Shown here piece after piece: positions 9,564 through 17,972 of a stretch of DNA of 64,000 bases; the first letter of the stretch is position 1; every line of letters starts with the position of its first letter. The translations under genes and the position numbers were made by a program. Source of the stretch: Paraeggerthella hongkongensis (GTDB lineage: Bacteria; Actinomycetota; Coriobacteriia; Coriobacteriales; Eggerthellaceae); assembly GCF_003726035.1 (NCBI RefSeq), contig NZ_QICD01000002.1:1-64000 (forward strand), written 5' to 3'. Under the pieces are notes generated by a model. The model did not search any database. It worked only from the letters and a program-made list of their open reading frames with translations, and was not told the DNA's origin.

Positions 9564-10316
9564 ATGCTGGTTCAAAGCGAGTCGATTTCGGAAGAGACGC
9601 CGGAGCTGGTTCAGGCGGTCGAGCATCGGAGCCCTTATCTTATCCAAGCCTCTATCGCATTGGGCGTGTTCGTGCTGTTCTCTCAGCTTACTCGGCATAT
9701 GCCGTTGGCTATCATTGCCCTGGAATGGGCCGCTCTAAGCACGCTGACTGCCGTTGGAGCGACCTATCAATACACGATTGCCAAGCAATACAGGCAAGTG
9801 AAGTACAAAGCGGGCACGACTCTTGCGCGGATCAACAAAGGTCGTCTCCTATGTTTTACGATATCGTTTCTTGTCCCTGCGGCTTGCATGCTGATGCTTA
9901 TCCTGCAGTCGCCCCTGTGGTCTTGGTCGAACTGGTTGATAGCGCTGCTTGCCATTCCTCTGTACCGGTGCGTTGCCGCTGCGATCGACAAGACGTCGGG
10001 GCGGCAGATGGAAGACGATTATCGGGCTTCGCATGTTTTCTGGTGGAGCGTTCTGCTTGTGGCGCTCTTGCTTGGCATAGGCTATGCCGTGGATTCCGTC
10101 GCAACCAACTTGGGCGGCTACGCCGGCGAGAACGCCCTGTCGCCCGAAACGTCGAAAACGATTTTCGATACGGTCGCTTCGATTTCTCAGTGGATTCTCG
10201 ACCAGCTGATCAATCGAAACTCCGATAGAGACAAGATCAAGGAAGCGATTGAAGTCGAGCGGGGGAAAGCGCTGAAATTGCTGTCGCATCTCGGCGAGGA
10301 AAGTGGAAATCGCTGA
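9564..10316 (+). CDS. Hypothetical multi-pass membrane protein
   Basis: A 250-residue protein with about five membrane segments in its first ~190 residues, followed by a charged cytoplasmic tail predicted to be helical. I do not recognise the family. Codon use and the clear hydrophobic periodicity support a real gene. The start at 9564 has only a weak ribosome binding site upstream. It stands alone, with long intergenic regions on both sides, and nothing nearby suggests a function. Confidence 0.6.
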   Translation: MLVQSESISEETPELVQAVEHRSPYLIQASIALGVFVLFSQLTRHMPLAIIALEWAALSTLTAVGATYQYTIAKQYRQVKYKAGTTLARINKGRLLCFTISFLVPAACMLMLILQSPLWSWSNWLIALLAIPLYRCVAAAIDKTSGRQMEDDYRASHVFWWSVLLVALLLGIGYAVDSVATNLGGYAGENALSPETSKTIFDTVASISQWILDQLINRNSDRDKIKEAIEVERGKALKLLSHLGEESGNR

Positions 10317-10797
10317 AACCTGCAGATCCTTGACTCAGGGGGGGGTGGAGCAGGAAGTTGCAGCAGGTCGATCCCGTCGAGTTCCGCTCGATCCCCCCGG
10401 ACTCCTTCGGTTTTTTCCGGCGCGCAGACCAAGGCGGATGCTCTACGGTTATGAGGGGATCGTCATTGGCAAGAAGTGCCGCGTCGGCGTGTGCGGCGAG
10501 GGTCTTTGTCTCCTCGAGCGGGTTGCTCCCTAATGTTTGACTTGCCTATGCTCGAGAAGGGGAGCCGTCCGCGCGTCGCGGAGCTGGTTCGACTGGTGGG
10601 ATCGATGCGATTCGCGCTTATAATATACGCGACAAGATGCGCAACGGACGAAAAACCGTCGACTCGCGCGCTTTCCCCGTCGACGTTGATTTACCATGGA
10701 ACCTGCACCGCAGGTGTACGGATGTCGGCTGGAGAGGCGCTTCGATTCGGTTGCGGGTCGGACGAGCAGCTGTTTCGCATAATGAAGGGGGAGCCAG
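10317..10797. other. Intergenic region with a candidate promoter
   Basis: About 480 bp between the membrane protein and the second diguanylate cyclase. TATAAT at 10619-10624 is a good -10 element for the cyclase, although no clear -35 is seen. It would give a leader of about 170 nt. That leader holds a small hairpin (ACCTGC/GCAGGT near 10696-10720). I see no cyclic di-GMP riboswitch consensus and no gene here. Confidence 0.4.
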
Positions 10798-12723
10798 GTG
10801 AGGCGAGGAATTCTCATGCGGACCAACATCTTGGTCTGCCTGATCATCATCGGAGGATTCATCGTCACGTCCGCGCTGAGCTACCAGGCAAACTACGGGG
10901 CCTCCCTCCAAAACATCGAACAGGTGTCCCGCCTTGCGTCTGATAGCATATACCACCAGCTCAACACTGCGTTCTCGAAGCCGCTCAACGTGTCGCTCAC
11001 CATGGCGAACGACAGCCTGCTCAAGCTTCTGCTCTCCGAGGAGCGCGACCGCGAGGACGATCCCAGCTACGCCGAAACGATCCGAACGTACCTGGGGGAG
11101 TACCATGAGCTGTACGGCTACGAATCCGTGTTCCTGGTATCGACGGAAACTGGGCGCTACTACAGCTACAACGGATCGGACCGGACGATAACGCCCGGCG
11201 ATCCCGTCAACGATTGGTATTTCGACCTGCTGCAAAGCGGCGAGGCCTACGCGGCGAACGTGGATAACGACGACGCGGCGAACGGCGAGGTAACCCTGTT
11301 TGTGAACTGCGTGATCCGCGACTCGCAGGGCGACGCCATCGGCGTCGTCGGCGTGGGCATGCGCGTCGAGCATCTGCAATCGGTCTTCCAGCAATATCGC
11401 GACGACTTCGGCGTGAATGCCTGCTTGGTGGACGATGCGGGCACGGTGGAGGTGTCCGCGAACCACGACGTCGGGGAGAACCTCAGCTACTTCGACGCGC
11501 ATCCGTTCACGGAGGAGCAGGAGGCGGAGCTGACGGACTGGGATTCTGCAACCGAATCCCTTGGGTTCTGGGCCGGCGAAAGGTCGAGCGTCATACCGGT
11601 AGAATCTGACTACGTGGTCGCGCGCTTGTTGCCCGATACCGGCTGGCATCTGATCGTCGAAAGGGACACGAGCGAGCTGTTGTCGGAGCTGCGCCTGCAG
11701 CTTGCCGAGACGCTTGTCGTGATCGTCCTCATCGTGGGAGTCATCCTGTTCGTCATCACGTCGGTCATCCGCAACTTCAATCGCAAGATTGTGAACCTGA
11801 CGCAGTCGATCGAGCGAGAGCGTCGAACCTCGTTCGAGAAAGCCACGCAGTATCTGTTCGAGGACATCTACGAGGTGGACGTGACCAACGACCGTCCGGC
11901 GAACGAGGCAACCGAGAACTACTTCGAAAGCCTGGGCGCGCCGCGAGGGGCCTCGTTCAGCGAAGGCTTGACGATCATCGCGAATAAGCAGATCAAAGAG
12001 GAATTCCGCGAAGGCTACCTGAGCACGTTCTGTCCCGACAAGGTGCTCGAAGCGTACGAGGCCGGACGCGAGGAGCTGCGCTACGAGTGCATGATATCGA
12101 GCGGCGGGGAATACTACTGGCTGCGCATCACGGGCCGCATCGTGAAAAACGAGGAAGACGGCGCGGTGCACATGCTGGTGTATCGTCAGAACATCGATGC
12201 CGAAAAGCAGCGCGAAGACCACATGCGCCGCCTCGCGATGACCGATGAGATGACGGGGCTGTACACCAAATCCGCCACAGAGCGCGTTATCGAACACGCG
12301 CTCGAAGAGGATCGCACGGGATTGTTCGCGTTCTTCATTTTCGACATCGACGTGTTCAAGCAAGCGAACGACCGATTTGGCCACGCTTTCGGCGATACGG
12401 TTATCGAATCCTTCACCGCCTCCATTCGCTTGGCGTTCCGCAAAGACGATATCATCGGCCGCATCGGCGGCGACGAGTTCGTGGCGTTCGTCTCCGTGCC
12501 TGACGAGGCGTGGGCTAAGCGGAAGGCCGAGGAGCTTTCGCGCGAACTGGATCGCGACCACACCAGCGACGGCAAGACGTGGCACATGTCGGCGAGCATC
12601 GGCATCGCGTTCGCTCCTCGCGACGGCTCGGACTTCGAGACGCTGTACAAGCACGCTGACCAGGCTTTGTACCGTACGAAAGAGAAGGGTCGAAACGGGT
12701 TGACGGTGTACGGGGAGGAATAA
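10798..12723 (+). CDS. Membrane diguanylate cyclase with extracytoplasmic Cache sensor
   Basis: About 641 residues. An N-terminal membrane helix is followed by a ~250-residue extracytoplasmic region of dCache type, with the stretch PVNDWYFDLLQSGEAY. A second helix at about 300-322 follows, then a PAS-like linker and a C-terminal GGDEF domain. GGDEF is intact at about 557-561, with an RKDD inhibition site five residues before. It probably senses a small extracellular ligand and makes cyclic di-GMP. The GTG at 10798 has GGGGGAG upstream. An in-frame ATG at 10816 is an alternative start. Confidence 0.9.
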   Translation: MRRGILMRTNILVCLIIIGGFIVTSALSYQANYGASLQNIEQVSRLASDSIYHQLNTAFSKPLNVSLTMANDSLLKLLLSEERDREDDPSYAETIRTYLGEYHELYGYESVFLVSTETGRYYSYNGSDRTITPGDPVNDWYFDLLQSGEAYAANVDNDDAANGEVTLFVNCVIRDSQGDAIGVVGVGMRVEHLQSVFQQYRDDFGVNACLVDDAGTVEVSANHDVGENLSYFDAHPFTEEQEAELTDWDSATESLGFWAGERSSVIPVESDYVVARLLPDTGWHLIVERDTSELLSELRLQLAETLVVIVLIVGVILFVITSVIRNFNRKIVNLTQSIERERRTSFEKATQYLFEDIYEVDVTNDRPANEATENYFESLGAPRGASFSEGLTIIANKQIKEEFREGYLSTFCPDKVLEAYEAGREELRYECMISSGGEYYWLRITGRIVKNEEDGAVHMLVYRQNIDAEKQREDHMRRLAMTDEMTGLYTKSATERVIEHALEEDRTGLFAFFIFDIDVFKQANDRFGHAFGDTVIESFTASIRLAFRKDDIIGRIGGDEFVAFVSVPDEAWAKRKAEELSRELDRDHTSDGKTWHMSASIGIAFAPRDGSDFETLYKHADQALYRTKEKGRNGLTVYGEE

Positions 12724-12855
12724 GCCGCGCCGATCCCGGTCGTCGCGTCGCAGCGGCAACAATTCCATAACGACGGGGTTACCTTTAACTGCTCGACGGA
12801 CGGTCGCTCCCTGCCTTTCCTATGCTTATAGCGCAGTCGATGGAAAGGAGCGATC

Positions 12856-13107
12856 ATGAGCATCATCGTGTGGATAGTCATCGGCGGACTGGCGGGTTGG
12901 ATTGCAAGCCTCATCATGAAAACCGACGGAGGCTTTCTCAAGAACATCGTTACCGGCGTGGTGGGCGCGCTCATCGGCGGGTTCCTCATGGACTTCCTCG
13001 GACAAGCGGGGTTCACCGGGTTCAACGTGTGGTCGTTCGTCGTCGCGCTGGTAGGATCCATTGTTCTTTTAGCGCTGATCAACCTGATCACCGGGAAGAA
13101 GTCGTAG
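12856..13107 (+). CDS. GlsB/YeaQ/YmgE-family stress membrane protein
   Basis: An 83-residue protein with three hydrophobic segments and the glycine-rich pattern of the transglycosylase-associated family (GGLAGWIASLIMKTDGGF and GALIGGFLMD). Members are small inner-membrane proteins linked to general stress, and their biochemical role is unclear. GGAAAGGAGCGATC precedes the ATG. The gene is monocistronic, with a hairpin immediately after it. Confidence 0.88.
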   Translation: MSIIVWIVIGGLAGWIASLIMKTDGGFLKNIVTGVVGALIGGFLMDFLGQAGFTGFNVWSFVVALVGSIVLLALINLITGKKS

Positions 13108-13146
13108 AAAAAGCACGACCCGCACCGCAGAGCGCGCGGGTCGTGC
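13106..13146. terminator. Hairpin between convergent genes
   Basis: GCACGACCCGC at 13113-13123 pairs with GCGGGTCGTGC at 13136-13146. On the minus strand the stem is followed by TTTTTC, so it is a good intrinsic terminator for the DUF4179 gene. It may also serve the small stress gene on the plus strand. Confidence 0.75.
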
Positions 13147-13163
13147 GCGCGGGGCTTGCCGCT

Positions 13164-14240
13164 CTACGGCAAGGCGACCTCCGCTTTCCCGACCGTGACT
13201 GACGCCACTTCGTCAAGGTTGAGGAAGGTGTCGAACATGAACGTCTTGCTGCATGCCGTAGCCGAGCCCTGCTCTCGCATGCTGCCTGCAGCGTTGGACG
13301 CGTCGATCGACGTTCCGTCCTTCAGATGCACCGTCATCTTCACGTCGCGGAACCGATCCAGTTCCTTGGAGCGCGCTGCGGGATCTTGCTCGATCGTCCC
13401 TTGCACCGTGTAGTCCACGGCAAGCGAAAGGGGAGAAAGGGAGATCGCTTCGACGGTGGCGTCCATGCCGTCGACGTCGAGCGTCTGCCCGGCGGGAAGG
13501 GCGACGGATGTGTCCTCGTAGTCGATGGTGAACTTCATCTTCCACGTTCCCTCGGCCACTATCCGCCTGCCGCCTTCTGGATCGAGCGTGCAGAGGTCGC
13601 TCAGCTCGACATGCGCCGTCTTGCCCGCGATGGTGCCGTCGGAGGTGTTCACGGTCATCCGCTGCACGAATCGAAGGGCGTTGTCGGCCGGATCGGGATC
13701 ATGGAAGCTGGAGCTGCCTCCGCTTCCCGTAAAACCTGGCACATGCAGCGTGGAGCCGTTTTCGAACCAGAGCGGCAGCAGGCCGTTTTCAAGAGGCTCG
13801 ATGCCCTCGAACGCCGTGCCGTCGTCCTTCTCGACGCGAAACACCAGCGCGTAGCTACGCGCATCCCCTATGATCGCCTCGGCTGTGATGGTGACGCCGT
13901 TCGCCGTGGCGCTCACGCCAAGCGGATGCCCTATCTTGTCAATCACCTCGGTTTGCGCAGGAGGCCCTCCGAACACGTCGTCGAACACGTCTTCCATGCT
14001 CGAAAGCGCGCCGGATGCGTACGCGCCGCCGCAGATCGCAGCCGTCAAGCACGCGGCAGCTGCTATGGCGACGATCGTGCGACGGGTTCGCTTGCCGCCG
14101 TGTTGCGCCGAGGCTGCGAAGGCGCGCTTCTCCAAGCGCCCGGGTTTTTCGCAAGCGGCTGCGAGGCTGCGCGCTAAGCGTGCTTTCTCGTCGTCGGAGA
14201 ATCGCAGGTCGTCCAGTGCGCGTCGGAGCTCATCGTTCAT
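13164..14240 (-). CDS. DUF4179-type membrane protein, likely sigma-factor partner
   Basis: A 358-residue protein. The first ~50 residues are cytoplasmic and charged, one membrane helix follows (IVAIAAAACLTAAICGGAYA), and the rest lies outside, rich in beta-type sequence. This is the layout of DUF4179 proteins and other membrane partners of ECF sigma factors. It starts 11 bp inside the sigma gene, so the two are co-translated. The likely role is to hold the sigma factor until an envelope signal arrives. That is inferred from context and architecture only. Confidence 0.75.
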   Translation of the reverse strand: MNDELRRALDDLRFSDDEKARLARSLAAACEKPGRLEKRAFAASAQHGGKRTRRTIVAIAAAACLTAAICGGAYASGALSSMEDVFDDVFGGPPAQTEVIDKIGHPLGVSATANGVTITAEAIIGDARSYALVFRVEKDDGTAFEGIEPLENGLLPLWFENGSTLHVPGFTGSGGSSSFHDPDPADNALRFVQRMTVNTSDGTIAGKTAHVELSDLCTLDPEGGRRIVAEGTWKMKFTIDYEDTSVALPAGQTLDVDGMDATVEAISLSPLSLAVDYTVQGTIEQDPAARSKELDRFRDVKMTVHLKDGTSIDASNAAGSMREQGSATACSKTFMFDTFLNLDEVASVTVGKAEVALP

Positions 14241-14724
14241 CGGATTCCTCCTTCAACATGGCGCGCAGCTTCGCGCGGCCGCGGCTTGCGTGCGCCGCTA
14301 CGGCCGACTCGCTGCGTCCGGTCATCTCGGCTATCTCTTTCAGGGAGTATCCCTCGTAGTAATGCAGGTAGATGGCTTCGCGGTAGTTCTGCGGTAGCTG
14401 CATGACCTGGTCGAGCACGTCGCTTTCGGGCGGTTCGGGTGCGGGCGGGTCCGCCATCTCGTCAAGCGGGGCCGACGTTCGTCGAAACCCGCTGCGCAGC
14501 ACGTCTTTGCAGGCGTTCGCCGCGCTGCGAATAACCCAGGATCTCTCGTGCTCGGTGCTTTCGAAGGGAACCGCGCGGCCCATGAGCTTGAGCAGCACGT
14601 TTTGGCAGATGTCTTCGGCGTCGTGCGTGGATTTCAGGTACGTGTAACTCAACCTCAGGATAAGGTCCGCGTACGCGTCCACCAGCCGTTCGGCTTCGGC
14701 TTGCGCCGTCCGTCTTTCGTCCAT
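14230..14724 (-). CDS. ECF-type RNA polymerase sigma factor
   Basis: A 164-residue protein with sigma region 2 (DAYADLILRLSYTYLKSTHD then AEDICQNV) and region 4 (LPQNYREAIYLHYYEG then LKEIAEMTGRSESAVAAHASR). I chose ATG 14724, with AGGAAG upstream. The frame is open further up to a TTG, but that extension does not look like protein. It directs polymerase to an unknown regulon and is co-translated with the DUF4179 membrane protein. Confidence 0.9.
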   Translation of the reverse strand: MDERRTAQAEAERLVDAYADLILRLSYTYLKSTHDAEDICQNVLLKLMGRAVPFESTEHERSWVIRSAANACKDVLRSGFRRTSAPLDEMADPPAPEPPESDVLDQVMQLPQNYREAIYLHYYEGYSLKEIAEMTGRSESAVAAHASRGRAKLRAMLKEESDER

Positions 14725-14871
14725 GATTCGGTTTGCTTCCTGTCGTGTGGGCCCGATCGTCGTCGAGCAGCAATGCTGCTTCACTGACAATACGAACGAG
14801 GCGCGCGAATCCTGACACCCGCGCGAAAGATTTCGAGAAAACGTGTCGAAGCTTCCGCGCCCTCGAAAAGC

Positions 14872-15843
14872 TTAAGAGAATTCCCAGAAGTCCTGCATGA
14901 GCTCTTTGCGGTTGCCTTTGCCCGTCTTCTGCAGGATGTGATGCATGTGCACTTTCACGGTTCCGGGCGCTAAGCTCAAGGTCGTTGCGATGTTCTGGTT
15001 GTCCTTGCCCAAGAGCACCAGCCGCAGCACGTCCTCTTCGCGTTTCGACAGGCGCCGGGCGGCGGTGTAGGCGCCGAGGTTGTGCTCTATGAAGCCCTGC
15101 AACGACTCCCCGCCTTGCGTGGGCGGATCGGCGTGGCGAAGGGAAAGGTTCCTCCAGGAACCGCGACAGGCTACGAACGCGCAGCAGAGAACCAGAAGAT
15201 TCTCGGCGAAGTTGCGCTGCGGGAAGAAGGGGAGCAGTCCTTCGGCCACCATGGAGGGACCGACGATGAGCAGGAAGAGCACGTTTTCCAGAAGCACGAG
15301 CGTTGCAAGGATCCAAAGGCAGAGATACAGCTTCCGAAATCGCTTCATGCGGATGCGCCGCACTTCATCGTCGGAAACGGCATAGACGACGGCGGCGTAT
15401 ATGAGCATCCAGTACATCATGAGCTCGCGCATGCTGTAGAAAAAGAACTCCTGCACATTGCCCGGTTCCATGAGCAAAAGCGTCGCGACGCTTCCCAACA
15501 CGAACGCCAAGCCCGGCAGCCATTGCGACAACAGGCGTCGTTCCTCGATGTACTCGCAGACTACCAGCCAAAACGACATAAGCGCCCCTCCGCCTATGAT
15601 GATCGATGCAACAGGGCTGCCGATGAAGAACGGCGTAGCCGCAAGGTCGGCCGACCGCTGCACCATGAAGTCATCCTGGAACACCAACGCCACGTCGAAG
15701 AAATAGAACAAGAAGCCGAAGAACGCGTACAGGAGCGCTTTGGTATGCGACACCAGATACGATGCGATGCACGCAGCAGCCGTCAGGATAACGGCTAGAA
15801 GCACGAACAGCGTGTAATAGAAAAGCACAAGGCCCATATCCAT
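14872..15843 (-). CDS. Membrane-anchored LuxR-family regulator
   Basis: A 323-residue protein. About 220 residues form several membrane helices, and the C-terminal ~65 residues are a LuxR/GerE helix-turn-helix (LSKREEDVLRLVLLGKDNQN and then TTLSLAPGTVKVHMHHILQK). This architecture is common in Eggerthellaceae, next to transporters or reductases. It diverges from the YfcC transporter gene, whose upstream region has a palindrome, so that gene is the likely target. The membrane part may sense the substrate. Confidence 0.88.
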   Translation of the reverse strand: MDMGLVLFYYTLFVLLAVILTAAACIASYLVSHTKALLYAFFGFLFYFFDVALVFQDDFMVQRSADLAATPFFIGSPVASIIIGGGALMSFWLVVCEYIEERRLLSQWLPGLAFVLGSVATLLLMEPGNVQEFFFYSMRELMMYWMLIYAAVVYAVSDDEVRRIRMKRFRKLYLCLWILATLVLLENVLFLLIVGPSMVAEGLLPFFPQRNFAENLLVLCCAFVACRGSWRNLSLRHADPPTQGGESLQGFIEHNLGAYTAARRLSKREEDVLRLVLLGKDNQNIATTLSLAPGTVKVHMHHILQKTGKGNRKELMQDFWEFS

Positions 15844-15970
15844 AAAGCGTTCTCCATCGTCGTTGGCGCAACGGTTTCCTGCGAGCCCGAAGATCCAGAA
15901 CAGTATAGGCTATATCGCATTCCACCGTCTCTGAACTCGTTATCATCAGACCTGATCACGCATTATCCTT

Positions 15971-15995
15971 TGGGTGTATTACCGAATTATACCCA
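15971..15995. promoter_or_regulatory. Palindrome between LuxR and YfcC genes, possible operator
   Basis: TGGGTGTA at 15971-15978 faces TATACCCA at 15988-15995 with a 9-nt spacer and a single mismatch. It lies in the divergent intergenic region, about 90 bp before the YfcC start, and is a natural site for a dimeric regulator such as the neighbouring LuxR protein. This is inference. Confidence 0.45.
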
Positions 15996-16084
15996 CCTAT
16001 ATCCCCTCGTTATACCTGTTCGATCGAGCATCGGCAGTACATCATGTGCCGCAGCAAGATCCAACGCCTACGAAAGGGGTCCCC

Positions 16085-17668
16085 ATGTCGACGGAAGCGA
16101 CTGCACCCGCCCGATCCGTCGGGCAGCGCGCGGGAAAGCCGAAGAAGAGTCGCAAGCTCAGCTTTCCCACCGCGTTTACCATCCTGTTTGCGCTCACTAT
16201 CATCGCGGTAGCTGCAACGTGGTTCGTGCCCGCGGGCCAGTACGCGAAGCTCGCGTACAACGCGGATGCCAACGTGCTGCAGATCACCAGTCCCCAGGGC
16301 CAGGTTTCCGAAGTGGCCGCCACGCAAGACGAGCTTGACAAGATCGGCGTGAACATCGGTATCGAGCAGTTCACGTCGGGCGCGCTGTCCAAGCCCATTT
16401 CTGTTCCGGGCACCTACGAACAGCTCGAACAACAGCCCAAGGGCATCGCCGACATCACGGTGAGCATGGTGTCGGGAACCATCGAGGCGGCGGACATCAT
16501 GGTGTTCATCTTGGTGCTCGGCGGCCTTATCGGCGTTGTCAACGCCAGCGGAGCCTTCGAATCGGGTCTCATGGCTCTCACCAAGAAGACGAAGGGACGC
16601 GAGTTTTTGCTCGTGTTCTTGGTGAGCGTTCTCATGGTGCTCGGCGGTACTACCTGCGGTTTGGAGGAGGAGGCCGTTGCCTTCTACCCGATCCTCGTGC
16701 CCATATTCCTGGCGCTCGGCTACGACTCCATCATCTGCGTGGGCGCCATCTTCTTGGCCGGGTCGATGGGCACGACGTTCTCGACGATCAACCCGTTCTC
16801 GGTCGTCATCGCGTCGAACGCGGCGGGCGTCAACTTCACGCAGGGCATCGAGTGGCGCGTGGCCGGTTGCATCGTGGGCGCGCTCGTGGTCATCGGCTAC
16901 TTGTATTGGTACAGCCGCAAGATCAAAGCCGACCCCACGTTCTCCTACACCTACGAGGACCGCGAGAAGTTCGCGCAGCTCTACAACGTGGAGGCAGGCG
17001 AGACCGAAGAGGCCAAGGAAAGCGGGTTCACGCTTCGCAAAAAGACCATTTTGGTGCTGTTCGTGGTAGCGTTTCCCATCATGGTGTGGGGCGTCGTCAG
17101 CCAAGGCTGGTGGTTCCCTCAGATGGCTGCTTCGTTCTTGGCGATCGCTATCATCATCATGTTCCTTTCCGGTATCGCTGAGAAGCAGGTGGTGGACGCC
17201 TTCATCAACGGAGCGTCCAGCCTGGTGGGCGTGTCGCTGATCATCGGCCTGGCGCGCGGAATCAACCTCATCATGGAGCAGGGCCTTATTTCCGACACGC
17301 TGCTGCACTGGTCTTCGGGTTTGGTGCAGGGCATGCAGGGCCCGGTGTTCATCATCGTCATGATGCTGGTGTTTTTCTTCCTGGGCTTCGTGGTTCCCTC
17401 GTCGTCGGGCCTTGCGGTTCTGTCCATGCCCATCATGGCTCCGCTTGCCGACACCGTAGGCATCCCGCGTTCGGTGGTCGTGTGCGCCTACCAGTGGGGC
17501 CAGTACGCCATGCTCTACCTAGCGCCAACAGGCTTGGTGCTGGCAACGCTTACCATGCTGGACATGAAGTACTCGAAGTGGCTCAAGTTCGTGTGGCCTA
17601 TGGTGGTGTTCGTGCTCGTGTTCGGCGGTATCCTGCTGGTTGCACAGGTCCTCATGTACAGCGCGTAA
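16085..17668 (+). CDS. YfcC-family secondary transporter
   Basis: A 527-residue membrane protein with about 12-13 helices. It opens with a short basic tail and the family motif FPTAFTILFALTIIAVAATW, FVPAGQY. YfcC-type proteins belong to the ion/C4-dicarboxylate and arginine-ornithine (ArcD-like) carrier superfamily; the substrate cannot be read from sequence. I chose ATG 16085, with GAAAGGGG just upstream, because the upstream frame looks non-coding. A terminator follows at 17733. Confidence 0.85.
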   Translation: MSTEATAPARSVGQRAGKPKKSRKLSFPTAFTILFALTIIAVAATWFVPAGQYAKLAYNADANVLQITSPQGQVSEVAATQDELDKIGVNIGIEQFTSGALSKPISVPGTYEQLEQQPKGIADITVSMVSGTIEAADIMVFILVLGGLIGVVNASGAFESGLMALTKKTKGREFLLVFLVSVLMVLGGTTCGLEEEAVAFYPILVPIFLALGYDSIICVGAIFLAGSMGTTFSTINPFSVVIASNAAGVNFTQGIEWRVAGCIVGALVVIGYLYWYSRKIKADPTFSYTYEDREKFAQLYNVEAGETEEAKESGFTLRKKTILVLFVVAFPIMVWGVVSQGWWFPQMAASFLAIAIIIMFLSGIAEKQVVDAFINGASSLVGVSLIIGLARGINLIMEQGLISDTLLHWSSGLVQGMQGPVFIIVMMLVFFFLGFVVPSSSGLAVLSMPIMAPLADTVGIPRSVVVCAYQWGQYAMLYLAPTGLVLATLTMLDMKYSKWLKFVWPMVVFVLVFGGILLVAQVLMYSA

Positions 17669-17732
17669 TCCAACGCACATCCGCGGGCGCTTTGCAACTG
17701 TCGGACAACGGTATGCGCGCCCGATATTCGTC

Positions 17733-17763
17733 ACGGCCCGGCAGCGTTTCGCCGGGCCGTTTT
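17733..17763 (+). terminator. Intrinsic terminator after the YfcC gene
   Basis: ACGGCCCGGC at 17733-17742 pairs with GCCGGGCCGT at 17751-17760 around a loop AGCGTTTC, and T residues follow. It separates the YfcC transcript from the promoter of the MATE gene. Confidence 0.85.
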
Positions 17764-17779
17764 CCTGCGCCTGGCCGGG

Positions 17780-17808
17780 TTGTCGGACAAAGTCCGTTCC
17801 CGTATACT
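17780..17808 (+). promoter_or_regulatory. Promoter of the MATE transporter leader
   Basis: TTGTCG at 17780-17785 and TATACT at 17803-17808 are exactly 17 bp apart. Transcription should begin near 17815, just before the first hairpin of the leader. The promoter lies about 17 bp after the preceding terminator. Confidence 0.75.
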
Positions 17809-17814
17809 GATGTC

Positions 17815-17972
17815 TGCTCGGGATGACCCGAGACTCGATGCGTCGAGCCCTTCAAGGAAGCTCCGCAGTCGAGATCCCGTTAGCCGGGACAACCCGGAAC
17901 GTTCATCGACCACGTATACGCCCTGATCGTCTGGGCGATGCGTGGTCTTTTTATCGAAAGCGGCGAACACCT
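17815..17972 (+). ncRNA. Structured leader with terminator hairpin, candidate riboswitch
   Basis: From the predicted start the ~158-nt leader can fold into a series of hairpins. These are CTCGGG/CCCGAG at 17817-17832, CTCGA/TCGAG at 17834-17847, CTTC/GAAG near 17850-17860, and CCGGG/CCCGG around ACAA at 17884-17897. A longer hairpin, ACCACG 17909-17914 with CGTGGT 17941-17946 and inner CGCCC/GGGCG, is followed by CTTTTT, an intrinsic terminator. CGGGAT 17820-17825 can alternatively pair with ATCCCG 17874-17879, so competing structures exist. Riboswitches known to precede MATE genes include guanidine-IV (mepA motif). I could not match the consensus, so the ligand is unknown. Confidence 0.55.

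Noticed and set aside
10618-12768. A 716-codon open frame on the minus strand
   Set aside because: It is a frame shadow of the membrane diguanylate cyclase; the composition is Arg/Val/His-rich without domains.
17815-17972. TPP, SAM, fluoride and ykkC-type riboswitch consensus in the MATE leader
   Set aside because: None of the conserved core strings I know for these classes is present. Only the general layout agrees with a riboswitch.
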